The notes under the pieces were generated by a model. That model worked only from the letters and a program-made list of their open reading frames with translations, searched no databases and was not told the origin of the DNA. A stretch of 64,000 nt of DNA, from assembly GCF_963676685.1 (NCBI RefSeq), contig NC_092344.1, positions 54,830,830 to 54,894,829 of the forward strand. Reading direction: 5' to 3'. This DNA comes from Mytilus edulis (Eukaryota; Mollusca; Bivalvia; Mytilida; Mytilidae). The position numbers were made by a program, and so were the translations under genes. Below are positions 44,839 to 56,905 of this stretch, piece by piece; within the stretch, counting starts at the first letter, position 1; every line of letters starts with the position of its first letter.

Positions 44839-47806
44839 ATGAACTTACGAAGATCAAACAGGAAACTGGCTCGGACGTCGCCCAGTATAAAAAGGTCCGA
44901 AACTGACGTCACCATGGACACGGTGTCGTCTGATATGGCAGGTGTCCCCTCATCACCAGACATGACAAATATCTCAAACACGACTCATTCAGATCATCGT
45001 CCTAGTGACAATAGCAATATTACACATATACAGCCATGTTCAGTTCTCCTTAAAGACATTTTGGTTTTTGATGACACAGTACAACACTGTCGCATTTCAA
45101 AATGTGAGACCAAAGGCTGCAAAACTTGTGCTATTTTAATTACAGATGCTGAATTCACTAGCAATTTGACCAAGAAGTCATATTTTACCAGAAGTTACGA
45201 TGATCTGAATTGTAAATCGATAAATGTAGTCTACGGATTAGAGTGCAACCTTTGCGGATTGGTATACGTCGGTGAAACGAAAGGAAGGCTAAACAAACGT
45301 ATGTGCGGTCATAGATCAGACATTAACCTCAATGCTAACGACATTCTATACCAGCATTTCAATCAGCCCGATCATTCCATCGTTTCTATGACAGTTCGCA
45401 TTATCGAAAAGATATACCATAGCTCTAACAATCCTAATCTTTCAACGACTCTCCGTAGACAAAAAGAAGACTACTGGATTAGACAATTGGGAACTGCAAC
45501 ACAGTATAGCTGCAATGACAAAATTGATGGTATAGGTATTCTATCTAGTCCTTCGTGTAACTCGGTGAATGTGATGAATATTTTCAACTCGACTCCTCGA
45601 CGTAGACGCAGTCATGGTCATCGTCATTATACATCACCTTCTCTGCATGATGTCTCTATTAATGACTTGCTGCCATTCATACAAAAGCCGTTAGGTATTC
45701 ATCACATTCGCACGAAACTTTATTCATTACCCCTTTCAAAACTTCATTCTCTGTTCAATTGATGTTTGGAATCCACTGTTACAAACCCTCATTCAAACCA
45801 ATACAAACTTCAAGCTATGATTTCGGATATTGCAAGTCAGAGACTTTTCAAGCCAGTTCGCATTGGAAAAGATGAAAAAGAGAAAAGATCTTTTCTAAAT
45901 CTTTCCTTTGCCAACAAAGGTCTCGATGGCGTCAACCTAGGCAATACCCTTCATCATAAATTAGTTCAATCGAAAATACCCCCTTATTTCAAAGACCATT
46001 CTGTACCAATAATTACTTATACCTATACCAAACCTATTGCAACTAAAATTTTCAATTACAAACGCGTTTTGCAGAATCTCGATATTGACGACTTCAAGTC
46101 TAAACCTCCTGATTGCACTTGTGCTAGTTCCCAATTCAAATATAATCCTGCTGGCCACGTTATTACCTGTGACCTTAACATTGTTAATAACACTTCTCTA
46201 CGAAATGTGTTATCGAAAGGTCCGAAATATCGTGAGCCTAAATCCATCAATTGGAAATACAACTTTAAAATATTGATGGATTCAGTCGAGGATTATGCCA
46301 GGCAATGGGCTAAACGTGAAAAGGAAGACGTAGACACTCTATCCGTCGTTAATACAAATCAGAATTAAGAAACTGAATGGGTCCATCAATGCCCATGCTA
46401 CGTCAATCTTTAAAGACCCAAATGTTGCTAAACACTTATCCGACCTCCATGATAAATATGTTGTTTTCCCCGCAGACAAAGCCCCAAATAACATCGTTTT
46501 TGTCTGTAAAAGTCACTACATTAATTGCTTGATAAACGAATTAGGTATAGACAATTCACTTGGAAACTCAACATATACCCTCACGACACTTACCAAAGAG
46601 GAAATCCTGGATAATCATAGGTCTGTTCTTTGTTCCTTTGGTATTTCAACCAAAGATGAAGAACTGGATCTTCCATCACTGTATTGGATACCTAAACTAC
46701 ATAAGTGTCCTTACAAACAACGGTATATTGCTGGGTCTTCCAAGTGCTCCACGAAACCTCTTTCTAAATTATTAACATCTATTTTATCAGCAATCAAAAA
46801 CGGGCTTCAAAGTTATTGTGAAACTGCATATTCTAGAGGTGGCGTGAATCAGATGTGGATACTTAAAAATTCCAAAGATCTTTTAGAGTACATACAATCT
46901 AACTCTCTTTCATCTTGTAACAGTATTAAAACATTTGACTTTTCTACTCTTTACACAAGTATTCCACATTCCAAACTAAAAGACAAATTGAAAGAGTTGG
47001 TATTACTTTGCTTCATAAAAAAGAATGGCCAACGTAGATACAAGTATCTTGTCTTAGGGAGGGATAAATCATACTTTGTAAAGAATCACTCTGATTCAAA
47101 CAAAAAATTCTCTGAAACCGATATTATCAAGATGCTTGATTTCTTGATTGACAACATATTTGTAACGTTCGGAGGACATATTTTTCAACAGACTGTCGGC
47201 ATCCCAATGGGAACAAACTGTGCCCCTCTACTTGCCGACTTGTTTCTTTATTATTATGAGGCTGACTTCATGCAGGAACTTCTTAGGAAGAAAGATAAGA
47301 AGTTAGCAATATCCTTTAACTCTACTTTCCGCTATATAGATGACGTTCTTTCACTAAACAATTCAAAATTTGGTGACTATGTGGAAAGCATCTATCCCAT
47401 CGAATTGGAGATAAAGGATACTACAGATACAGTTAAGTCGGCTTCATATCTTGACTTACATCTAGAAATTGACAATGAGGGTCGGTTGAAAACAAAACTT
47501 TACGACAAAAGAGATGATTTCAGCTTTCCAATTGTGAACTTTCCATTTCTAAGTAGCAACATTCCAGCAACACCTGCATGCGGGGTATATATCTCCCAAT
47601 TGATACGATATTCTCGTGCTTGCATTTCCTATCATGATTTTCTTGATAGAGGGTTACTGCTCACAAGGAAGCTATTAAACCAAGAGATCCAAGTGGTGAA
47701 GTTGAAATCATCCCTTCATAAATTTTACGGACGCCATCACGAGTTGGTTGACCGTTATGGAATAACCGTTTCACAAATGATATCGGATATGTTCCTTACG
47801 TCGTAA
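44839..47806 (+). pseudogene. Penelope-like GIY-YIG + reverse transcriptase ORF, interrupted by one stop and one frameshift
   Basis: The first segment (44839-45762, ATG start) has a Ser/Thr-rich, basic N-terminus and the GIY-YIG domain: VVY, then CNLC, then LVYVGETKGRLNKRM, and a downstream His-rich H..Q..H part. An in-frame TGA (45760-45762) separates it from 45766-46368, same frame, which carries KPPDCTCASS and ends at a TAA. The homology continues one frame over from about 46350 (IKKLNGSINAH, then VVFPADKAPNNIVFVCKS). The RT (frame from 46529 to 47806) has WIPKLHKCPYKQRYIAG, TFDFSTLYTSIP, GIPMG (about 47198), RYIDD (47330-47344) and SYLDLHLEI. The Asp pair of the RT is intact. The protein would copy element RNA at a nick made by the endonuclease. 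The two lesions suggest a recently dead copy. Confidence 0.85.
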
Positions 47807-47966
47807 CTACAATCCCCTTCCCTTTCATGAATGTGACCTACCGAATAAGACTATTTACCGGATTTGTAATCACATAAGCAACACGACGGGTGCCACATGT
47901 GGAGCAGGATCTGCTTACCCTTCCGGAGCACCTGAGATCACCCCTAGTTTTTGTTGGGGTTCGTGT

Positions 47967-48110
47967 TGTTTATTCTTTAGTTTTCTATGTTGTGTCATGT
48001 GTACTATTGTTTTTCTGTTTGTCTTTTTTCATTTTTAGCCATGGCGTTGTCAGTTTGTTTTAGATTTATGAGTTTGACTGTGCCTTTGGTATCTTTCGTC
48101 CCTCTTTTTT
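47967..48110 (+). repeat. 3' terminal direct repeat of the Penelope-like element
   Basis: Almost identical to the 5' copy. It is preceded by cttccggagcacctgagatc then acccctagttttt (about 47920-47957), a block that also accompanies solo copies at 13.09 kb and, inverted, at 6.25 and 12.5 kb. Confidence 0.8.
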
Positions 48111-48627
48111 TAACAAATAGCCGTTTAGAGACTTAAAAAAAACAATTTATTTATTGACGTCCATAATTTATTTACGATTTCTGTTTTCAATCTACTGGTA
48201 GATCAAATATTTTTAAATTTCTGACGGTTATATCAAGAAATGCAATAATGTTTTGCTATAACGAAAAAGGGAATTTTGATACGAAATAAGAGAAACTAGT
48301 TCTTCAAACCTTTCAGAAAATAAAAAGAATATTTATTGTTACCCTACTAAGTTAATTTTTCTGCATATCAACTGATTCAGTAAAACAATCAAAACCAATC
48401 AATCGCGGTTTTTTGTGATCCAAGACGGTTGAATCCTCGATCCCATATACTACCACCTTACAAATGATTATTACACAGCCGTCCTTTAATGTTCATACAT
48501 ACACATTTCTTACTGATATATATACATCTTCATGCCTTATATATCATGTACTGTAGTACGCCGCTAGATTAAAACTGACGAGGAAAGGTAACACACGGCC
48601 AGCGAAAGCTCTTTTTTGAGAGCCCAG

Positions 48628-48790
48628 GTGGTCGTGTGGTCTAGCGGGACGGCTGCAGTGCAGGCGATTTGGTGTCACGATATCACAGTAGCATGGGCGC
48701 GAATCCCGGCGAGGGAAAAACCAAAAATTTACGGAAGCAAATTTACAGATCTAACATTGTTGGGTTGATGTTTAGACGAGTTATATATAT
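48628..48790 (+). repeat. tRNA-derived SINE (sense)
   Basis: The head is tRNA-like: A box TGGTCTAGCGGG (48637-48648) and B box GGGCGCGAATCCC (48695-48707). A non-tRNA body follows (aaaatttacggaagc, then cattgttgggttgatgttta) and ends in a (TA)n run at about 48783-48808. The body resembles the tail of V-SINE-type molluscan elements as I remember them; that assignment is not certain. Confidence 0.65.
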
Positions 48791-48799
48791 ATATATATA

Positions 48800-48942
48800 T
48801 ATATATATGTCTAAAAAAATTAGCTTTTTAATGCTGACATTTTTTGTCTGTCACTCAGCGGGATTCGAACTCACACCTTTGATTAATTATAGAACCAATC
48901 GCTTAGCCTTATGTCCAGCGCTCTTGACCACTCGACCACATT
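48800..48942 (-). repeat. tRNA-derived SINE (antisense), converging on the same (TA)n run
   Basis: On the - strand: A box region GTGGTCGAGTGGTCAAGAGC (about 48919-48939) and B box GAGTTCGAATCCC (48860-48872). A short body follows, ending ttagacatatata in the shared (TA)n run. The two heads align with each other, so two members of one family lie tail to tail. The 111-residue + strand frame across this region is a shadow. Confidence 0.65.
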
Positions 48943-49287
48943 CGCTATATAAAAATATAACTTCAATAGTCGCAGTGTTGCCTTGTCACGGAAGGCGAAT
49001 CTAGAGATTAATATAATACAAGTGCCTAAGAATGTAACTTTAACACACTGATGAGTGTTATTAAAAATAGTTGTTATATTTTATATATTCACGCAATAGT
49101 TTTGCTAAACAAATTAGCTTCATCAGGCGCCATTGGCTTGCCAATGAGGTAAAAAATTGGAGGCTGTAAAGAAACAAATTTTGCCAGCTTAACGTTCAAT
49201 GTCTATAAAAATATTTTGCCGCTTATTGTAGCAATTCTTAAATCAAAACAAATAGTGGTTTTAGTTAAATAGAATGACGTTCAGGAT

Positions 49288-50405
49288 TTATTCCTTTGGT
49301 TTTGAGTAAAACTGTTTTTCATCTCTCTCATTCAGTCCATCAGGTTCAACATGTTCAAGAGTATGTAGCTGATGCATACAGAATGTCTCTCTCTGTTTTC
49401 TACTTTGGGAGTCCCAAGTTTGGTTTACCTCAATTATATGAAAGGTGATATTTTCAAAAGTATGGCCTGTTCTTGATAGATGTCTCGTGATTGGGCAGTT
49501 TCTTCCTTTTATATAAAAAGACCGGTGATTGTTTAGTGTGATGTTGAATTTAGTTTCTGTTTCGTCAAAATGCTGCAGCTTGCAAGTTCCACAAGTAAGA
49601 ATATAAATACTATTATCCGTTTTACAATTAGATGTAACATAGATGTTGTATCGCTGCTTCGTTACTGTGCTGCTGAAAAAGTTACCAGTGTTAGCGACTT
49701 AACAGCACTTACAATTCCTTTTTCTGCATTGTTTGTGACACCCAATTTTAGAAGTCTCTTGGGTTTTTTTACTTTAGATGTGACAAGTATGTCTTTAAGA
49801 TTTTTAGGGTCCGCGATAGGCAATAACAGGAGGTTATCGAAAAATTTCTTTGAAGGAAGAGTCATTTTCGATAAGACGCTAGTGCTTGCAGACAGTAGAT
49901 GAAATATCTGTCAGTCGGGATGGAAGGTGTCAACAAACGCAATTCTATCTGGGCCCCTCGTCTTATCTTTGTAATCCATGATGATCTCTTTTTCTTGGGG
50001 TTTATCAAAAGCGTCTGTGATATGTTTGGTTTTGTATCCTATTGATTTTAGTTGTTTTCTGAGTTGTCCCAAACGATAGTTGAGTTTGGATTCCGAGGAG
50101 CTAATCCGCTTTGGCCTGATGGCTTGATTGTTAGAAATGCTCTCGAAGCAGTGTTCGGGTGATAAATAACTGATGTTTATATCAGTTTTCTTTGTGTTGA
50201 GATCAATTGTCGTGACCCCGTTTTTTACAAATGTGGTGGTGTCGAGAAAAGCAATTTTCTCGCTTGAAAATTCAGAGGTAAATTTAATTGAATGATGAAA
50301 CTGATATATTTCATTAGAGATTTTGGAGATGATGAAATGAAGAATGTGTCTATGTCGCTTATAACAAGATCTATTTATTACTACTGAAAATGCTTGCATC
50401 ATCAT
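49288..50405 (-). pseudogene. Decayed Penelope-like element, C-terminal GIY-YIG type (RT tail and endonuclease)
   Basis: Reading leftwards, 50405-49911 encodes the end of a Penelope-type RT and its linker (HSIKFTSEFSSEKIAFLDTT, then TKKTDINISYLSPEHC). Next comes a PKNLKDILVTSKVKKPK block (about 49860-49750), the usual signature before the endonuclease. A GIY-YIG remnant follows at about 49640-49291 (SIYILTCGTCKLQHFDETETKFNI, read as IYIL..C..C....), with LNNHRSF and a TAA at 49288-49290. The YIG half, normally YVG or YIG, reads HFD, so the nuclease is dead; there are also frame breaks around 49650-49760 and 49900. The upstream RT catalytic part is missing. This is the classical gene order, opposite to that of the element at 44.6-48.1 kb. 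Confidence 0.75.
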
Positions 50406-50419
50406 TTAATTTCTTCCTT

Positions 50420-51840
50420 ATAATAGTCATTATGCACTGAATCGGCACAGTCAATCATGCAATTAAAATATAATATCTGGCATGAACATGTAATTAAATG
50501 GGAGGAAGTATAAATTGCTTGCGTTTGAAGCGCCTTTCTGTGTTACCAGTAACTCTTATCAGGACCGCTTAAAGACGAATATTATGAAGCCAAGGGTGTA
50601 CAAAAACTAGAAATAATAGCCAAATCCATCTAAGGTCATCTTTGTCTGAGTTTCATAATAACTTGTATTCTTATAAACGAACAACTTTATCCTGAACATA
50701 AATGTTTTCCCTAAACCAATGTCATGCAATAATCAAATAAGATAAGTTCCCCTCTTTTTGTTAAAAATAAATTTGGAAAATTTGAAAATGACTTGGGGAA
50801 TGAAGATGTAGTAAAGACCGAATATCAGTTTTGGTCTTATATATGTAGTACTTTAAAATTTTAGTCTTGCATGTATACATGTGTACAAATATATCACTGT
50901 TTCAGTGGCAATGGTAAATTGAGACACTGAAAAGTCTTGGATAACATTTTATAGTTTTGAATGTTTCTTCATCAGTTGACTTAAATTAGGTGGAGCCAGG
51001 AGGTGTGTTCTTATTTCCAACAGAGGAGCGCTCAACCTATATCAATTTGTGCATGAAGCAAATTGATAGTTGCTAGATACTGAATGATTATACCACAAGA
51101 AAGTTATAACCTGTGCATATATACTTAAAATACGATAAAAAAAAAAACTTGTCTTTTTCAGGACTTCTGATCCAACCATGTAGTATGGCATTTTATTGAG
51201 ATATGGTTTTGGTCAATGGATGTTCATGAAGAACCTGCAGTACAAAGTATATCACTGGATTTAGCTCTTTGTCTAAGTGTATTATTAAAGTACTTTGCTT
51301 TGAGCTCAGTTCATTGTTATGCAATTCATTCTTTGTGAAATAAAGATTTGACAGACAACTCTCATGTACAAGGATTTGTCAAAGTAGTATCCCCTCTTTC
51401 TTCAATGTAAGTAATAGGAAGATAAAAAGCATATATCGATTTGAACCAAACATTATATGTCCTTTGACCAAATTTTATAAAAAGAACAAATTTACCCGAC
51501 AATGCTACTCCCGCTACTAGCAATATGATGCTAGGTTGTTTTAATACATCTGTATTGCCTACTGATGACTTGGTCCTAAGTGTAAATGGTCATTCGATTA
51601 TGTTTTAAAAAAATTACAAGGCCTATCTGGCCTAATTGATTTCTAAAACTATGTTTCATTGTACATGTTCAACATTTTTCATTCAATTGTTTATTTCTAA
51701 TAAATTTGTGTGAATTAACATTGTAACAGTAAATGTTAATTACTACGTATACACTTTCATATCACAACAAATACTGTATTGGTGGTACATGTATCACTTA
51801 TATTTTGGACCTTTTGGATTATAGCTCTTCATCTTTTATA
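50420..51840. other. Spacer, no feature seen
   Basis: AT-rich sequence with no recognised gene, RNA gene or repeat. Confidence 0.4.
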
Positions 51841-51844
51841 TAAG

Positions 51845-51945
51845 CTTTGGATTTCAAATATTTTGGCCACGAGCATCACTGAAGAGACATGTATTGTCGA
51901 AATGCGCATCTGGTGCAACAAAATTGGTACCGTTGATTTTATTAT
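51845..51945 (+). repeat. Diverged hammerhead-like-core repeat
   Basis: It shares its layout with the repeat at 33.5 kb: an atttcaaatattttgg region, a GAGC.TCA boundary, then CTGAAGA (51879-51885), a GAC/GTC stem II with loop ATGTATT, GAAA (51899-51902), GCATCTGG, and an aattggtaccgttgat tail. Stem II has both strands exchanged relative to GTC/GAC elsewhere. The stem III/cleavage triplet does not fit an active ribozyme. Confidence 0.5.
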
Positions 51946-52189
51946 ATTTGTATCTATATATATAACAAACAAAAATGAAAAGAGAATAATTTTGCAATAC
52001 CTTTTGAATAGTTTACTTCCTAGCTCATCTAGCCCCTAGCATCTTGTCCAGGCACTGTCACTACTAAAAACCAATAAATGTATTCTAATCTGAGGAACAA
52101 TTCGACCTTTTAACAATTTTTTTTACTAATGATACTGACGACCCTCCACAAAGTAATATAAATAGAACCATACAAATAGTAAGCAAATA

Positions 52190-52450
52190 CATATAAAAAA
52201 AAGATGTGGGATGATTGCCAACGAGATAATTCTCCACAAGAGACCAAAATGACACAGAAATTAACAACTACAGGTCACCGTAAGGCTATCAACAATGAGC
52301 AAAGCCAATTCCGCATAATCATCTATAAAAGGCCCTGAAATGACAATGTAAAACAATTTAAACGGGAAGACTATAGCCTTATTTATGTACAAAAAATAAA
52401 TGAAAACGAATATGTAACACATAAACAAACGACAACCACTGAATTACAGG
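52190..52450 (-). repeat. Dispersed bivalve repeat, family E (antisense)
   Basis: The blocks aagatgtgggatgattgcca, acgagataattctccac, aactacaggtcaccgtaagg, ctataaaaggccctgaaatg and acaaacgacaaccactgaat are present in order. It is the reverse complement of 42360-42545 and like 62730-62960. Confidence 0.75.
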
Positions 52451-52459
52451 CTCCTTATA

Positions 52460-55400
52460 TCATGTTCTCAAATCTAGATATCATCTCTCATTTAGAAAAG
52501 AAAAAAAAACACATGAAAAAATGAACCTAGAAAAATGTATTATGTGTTGCTCTCCTAGCTACAAAATGTATCCAAAATCAAAGATGTGGAACATATTCTA
52601 TCATAATCATTTGGTAACTAATGCAATTAATGTCTCTTCCATGCCCGTCTTGAACATAAAAACTAAATAATAAATAACCAACACTCCTAATGCTCAGATT
52701 GTTTGTCATCGTCCAACACAACTAATAACATCATATAGGAAAAACATAGAACTCCTTTTGTCATAAGACACTGTCAAACATCCAAACATACTATCCACAC
52801 TCATATGTGTCCACACTTGTTTTGTTAAAAAAAAGAACCACAATTAAATTAAATCTTGATCACTCAGGAATTAAGGTTTTTATGCACTCTGTCACAACGA
52901 GAAAATTATATCATTTCATTGCTATTAACTTTTATCGATACCTCTGTTGTTAAACTGTATGTTCACAATTTAGGAATTTTGTCGTTAAAAATACAGATTT
53001 CGTTTAAATAGATAGTAGTAAGTAGTTATGATATTTTCCACATACCTCGCTCTGATATCTATGAATTTTACGCTCTCGTTTTAGTTATTTTTTCAGTTGT
53101 TTAAGTTTTTATTTCAAATTTGTTTAAAAAGGAAGGAACATGCCACAGCCTGGACAATTAAAAACCAAAATTAGAAAAAGCAGATAACAGCAAAACCTAC
53201 AGTAAGAAAATAAAAGAAATCCAATTGTCCAAATAGTAAATACAGCTACATGTACTGTAAACAAAGATTTAACACACAAAGCCTCAAGAAAATAGAATAT
53301 AAACAAGTATTCAAATAAAAAAAAACTATCGCTACGACACATTTCGGTGGTCATCTATGACAAATCACCGTATCCATAACGGTCAACCAAAACATAATAA
53401 CGTTCTCAAACTTTCAGAGAGATTACTTCAACTAAGCCATTTAATTATAACTCTTTGCTTATGGTTCGCATTTCTAAAGTTTTTTTTATCTAAAATATTT
53501 TATTGATCGAACTTTGTATCTTGTCCACCAAAACCGGACCTTATAATTCAAATTATTTCAGTGATGAAGCTCTCAAAACATTTCTTTCTTCTACAAGATC
53601 GAAATATTCCTATATAAATATTTGAAGTCATAGCTATTTAAACGGTTCATTTTAACAAATACAAGTTAAAATTGATTCATTCATATTCATATCTTCCTGT
53701 TTATCAGGTTGTTATATGTATATGTGTGCATATAAACGAACCATCTATTGACTGTATGTAATAAAAAAGAGTTATCTCCTAAAAAGTCAATGTTTCGATT
53801 ACGCCTTAAGCAGTCATGTGTGTTATCCTTGACAGACGGAATGTTTATGTCTTATCCTGTCAAGTGTGAAAGTATATACCTGCGTACACTTGTCAAACAA
53901 CTTAACCATATCTGATCGTATTTGGATCTATATTTTTGTTCGCTTTCGTAGTAAGTAAAATAACTTTAGAACTTAAAAGTTGATTTTAATTAAAAAATGT
54001 TAAACTTGTTAAGACTGATTATGCTATATATCTCGATGCAATTTTCTGTAGCCAAGAAGAAAACGAATTGCATCGTCACACACTTTTTACTTGGTCGGTT
54101 AGGGAATTTAAAATTACATTCAAAGGGGAATATGCCGGCCATTTAAGCAGGAAGAAGCTCTTATTTAAAACCCTAATTTGAAAAAAAAAATACATATGTA
54201 ACATAAACTCTTCCTTAACATTCTCAAGATTCATTCTTTATCTTGCTACATAATATATGTATCATAAATAAATAAGACAATTGTACGTCTTCCACGTCTT
54301 ATTGTTCATTTCATTTGAAAAGGTGAGTAATTTTATGTAGTATCTTTTTTAGTTTTGATCTCAAGTCAATACTCAAAAAGTTAATTTTCAAGTCGTTTTT
54401 TTCAAAAGTATGTCTAATTAAAACGAATTTGATATAAATTCTATTGAAATTGTTCAAATTGATATGGTTGACACAGTGTTCTTTATGAATAAATAAATGT
54501 CGTTTGTGTTCATCGAGGTATGATGATTGAACTAACGTATGCGATAGGAGATGGCAACAGTGTACAAGAAATCGATAAATAATAGAACTGCAAATTTCCG
54601 AACAAAATTGATGTGCAAATATTTTTGAATTGAATCTTTGTTTAGAAAAAGCTGAATCCATTTTCGTTAAATATCATTGTATCCTTATTTTTCTAAATTG
54701 TTTTGTGCATACACGGTGTTTATTATCTTTTAAGTTGCGTGGGTGGTGGTTTGATCTGACAACACCCTTAATTTAAATTTTTGTTCAATCATATTTTGAA
54801 ATTGTATTAAAAATTGAACGAATGGGTCATTATGTAGAACGCTAATCCTGATATTGATCCATTGATCTTGAAACACAGCTGATGCAGAAAAATCCATTTT
54901 ATTTTAGTATCTTCATAATTATATGTTGTAGACTAGGTGTGGTTAATACAAGACGACAATAATGTGTAAGTACTTTTCATTTGTGATTTTTAACCAACTC
55001 GTGCGATTTTTAAATACAATTGTATTCGAATGAGACTATGTGATATAAATATCTATCCTTTCAGACCGACATAAAAAAAGAATGGGAGGTCTCGGTTCTT
55101 TACCCACTACATATGATAACCGGAAACCGATTGCAACACAGGATAACTGGTGGCTAATTTCATATTGTGTTCTTGTTTATCACTTGTAAAGTTTTTCTTA
55201 TATTTGTTTTGTCTTTGTATCTGCTGTGACAAAAAGTAGTTTTTACTTGTTTCGCAAATAAAGAATTAATAAAATGACAAAAGAGGGAAACTAGAAAAAA
55301 ATCTGACCATCTATACGCAGGGTTGCCTTATCTTTTACAACTCATACAAAATCTACGTGTATGTTGTATGGTATATATAATTGTGTACTTAAATTGTTTC

Positions 55401-56190
55401 ACTGGGATAATACAAGGTAGATGACTACAAATATTGTTAAAAGGTGTAAAAAGTTAAATGACAGTTTATGTAAATGAAAATTAATGTATAGAGGGGGCGT
55501 AATTGGGGTTTAAAATGAGAATGTCTATAACACGTATACATGAGAGCATGAACATTATGTCGGTGTTAAAATTCATAAAGCTTGACCTATTTATATTTGC
55601 GAATAAGCAATACATATTATAACATAAATACAGTAGGTTATCATTGCCGTTTTGCATATAAGCATCAACAAACAACTGGTTTGAATAGTGGCAAAAAGTT
55701 TTTTTGTCAGTTTGTTCCGTGGTAAACCTGGCTACACCCAAACCACATAAAACACCTACCATTCATTTCTTTGTAACCAAGCCGTTTCCTCACATTGAGT
55801 ACAAAATGATAACACGACCAATACCGAAATATCGTCATATTCCCATACAGTGTCATAAACAGATAAAATATAAATTAATGTCATATTTTACAACTACCTT
55901 GATCATAACAAACATAAATGAGTTATTTCTACTTAATCAGTTTTTTTTACATCTATATGTAAACGTTAAAGTAACTACATATGTATTAAGACACAGTCAA
56001 CAGCACCCATTTTTACAAAGTAAAAATAAATTGGGTCATAAAGTGGGACTCTACTGTATTTCAATGGATAAACAGATTTTACGGTTGAAAGTGACTTTAC
56101 CCTTCTTAATCCCCAAGGTTAAATCTTACAGACAAGCTCATTCAATGGGTTGTTAAGCCTTATGTTAAAGCATGCAGACTACTCCCTTAA
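52460..56190. other. Spacer upstream of copy 3, no convincing gene
   Basis: AT-rich sequence. Two long frames (54311-54661, - strand, and 55704-56156, + strand) show no recognisable domain or codon pattern and are rejected. The promoter and untranslated first exon of copy 3 may lie here; possible donors are GTGAGT at about 54321 and GTAAGT at about 54965, neither with other support. Confidence 0.4.
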
Positions 56191-56196
56191 TCAATC

Positions 56197-56200
56197 ATGG
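56197..56200 (+). other. Candidate start exon of copy 3 (ATGG)
   Basis: ATGG followed by GTAGTA resembles the copy 2 start exon (ATGG followed by GTAGGT). It would join in frame to CC-GGA at 56913 to give MAG. It is the better of a few ATGG|GT sites upstream, but nothing else supports it. Confidence 0.3.
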
Positions 56201-56905
56201 GTAGTAATCCGTAGATTTCCATAATATAATATTAGATCATTATTAAAGCTCTGTAGTTATGAAAAAGTAACTGCGTTTCATTGAGATCTCGGCCAGCAGC
56301 CACTATCACATGTTTAGTTACATGTTCAATTCGCCCATTCAAATAAAATATTATTGTAAATAGTTTCATTCTTCAAAAAAAATAATGCATTGATCAGAAC
56401 TGTTGTGTCTTTATTGAATTTCAACAGTATTGGTTAATGGATTATTAAAAATAATTCGTTAAAATCCATTGTTGATAACGTTTTTTTCAGGCTGCATTGC
56501 TACATGCACAAAATCAGAAAATTGATAGCAAGTAATATAAAATTAAAAACAAATATATAGATAAAGTTTTATTGGGAAACCAAATGTTAAAATGTATCCA
56601 AAGTTCTTGACTTTAGAATTGATTCTCGCAAGAATTATAGACTATAGCGTGTACTTTAAAAAACACATTTAATCAAAATGTAATTGTAACTAAGTTACAG
56701 TTATTCAAAACAACCAAAATGATTAATGTGCAACAAAATTATTTTTTCAACGAATATCAGATTTGAGCAAACTGCGTACGGATGTTATACTGTTAATTTT
56801 GCTGAGTATATACATGTTTTTACTGTTTATGTTATATATTTTGTATTTGTTGTAATTATCTGTATATATATGTTTGCTTTGATGACTTATTTTAATTGCA
56901 ACTTT

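Larger units (their letters stand above)
44615..48110 (+). mobile_element. Penelope-like retroelement with terminal direct repeats (Naiad-type architecture)
   Basis: The element is bounded by direct repeats of about 143 bp (44615-44757 and 47967-48110). A short leader (44758-44838) is followed by a GIY-YIG endonuclease domain, a linker, and a reverse transcriptase whose motifs (TFDFSTLYTSIP, GIPMGTNCAPLLADLF, RYIDDVLS) are those of Penelope-like elements. Placing GIY-YIG before the RT, with a CxxC between the two halves of the GIY-YIG motif, is the published hallmark of the permuted Naiad/Chlamys group. The coding region has one in-frame TGA and one frameshift, so this copy is probably inactive. 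It lies between gelsolin-like copies 2 and 3. Confidence 0.85.

Noticed and set aside
45961..46262. Antisense and shifted frames within the Penelope-like element
   Set aside because: Shadows of the sense coding segment, which carries the recognisable motifs.
48628..48714. Possible tRNA gene on +
   Set aside because: A and B boxes are present, but acceptor and anticodon stems do not pair and a SINE body follows; called SINE instead.
48855..48942. Possible tRNA gene (Leu/Ser-like) on -
   Set aside because: Good A and B boxes but no paired acceptor stem, and the head aligns with the opposite SINE; called SINE.
54311..54661. 116-residue - strand frame
   Set aside because: No domain, Leu/Ile/His-rich composition expected from AT-rich DNA, and no neighbouring exons.
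55704..56156. 150-residue + strand frame
   Set aside because: No recognisable domain, compositionally like the AT-rich spacer, and the opposite strand is also partly open. No splice or regulatory context supports it.
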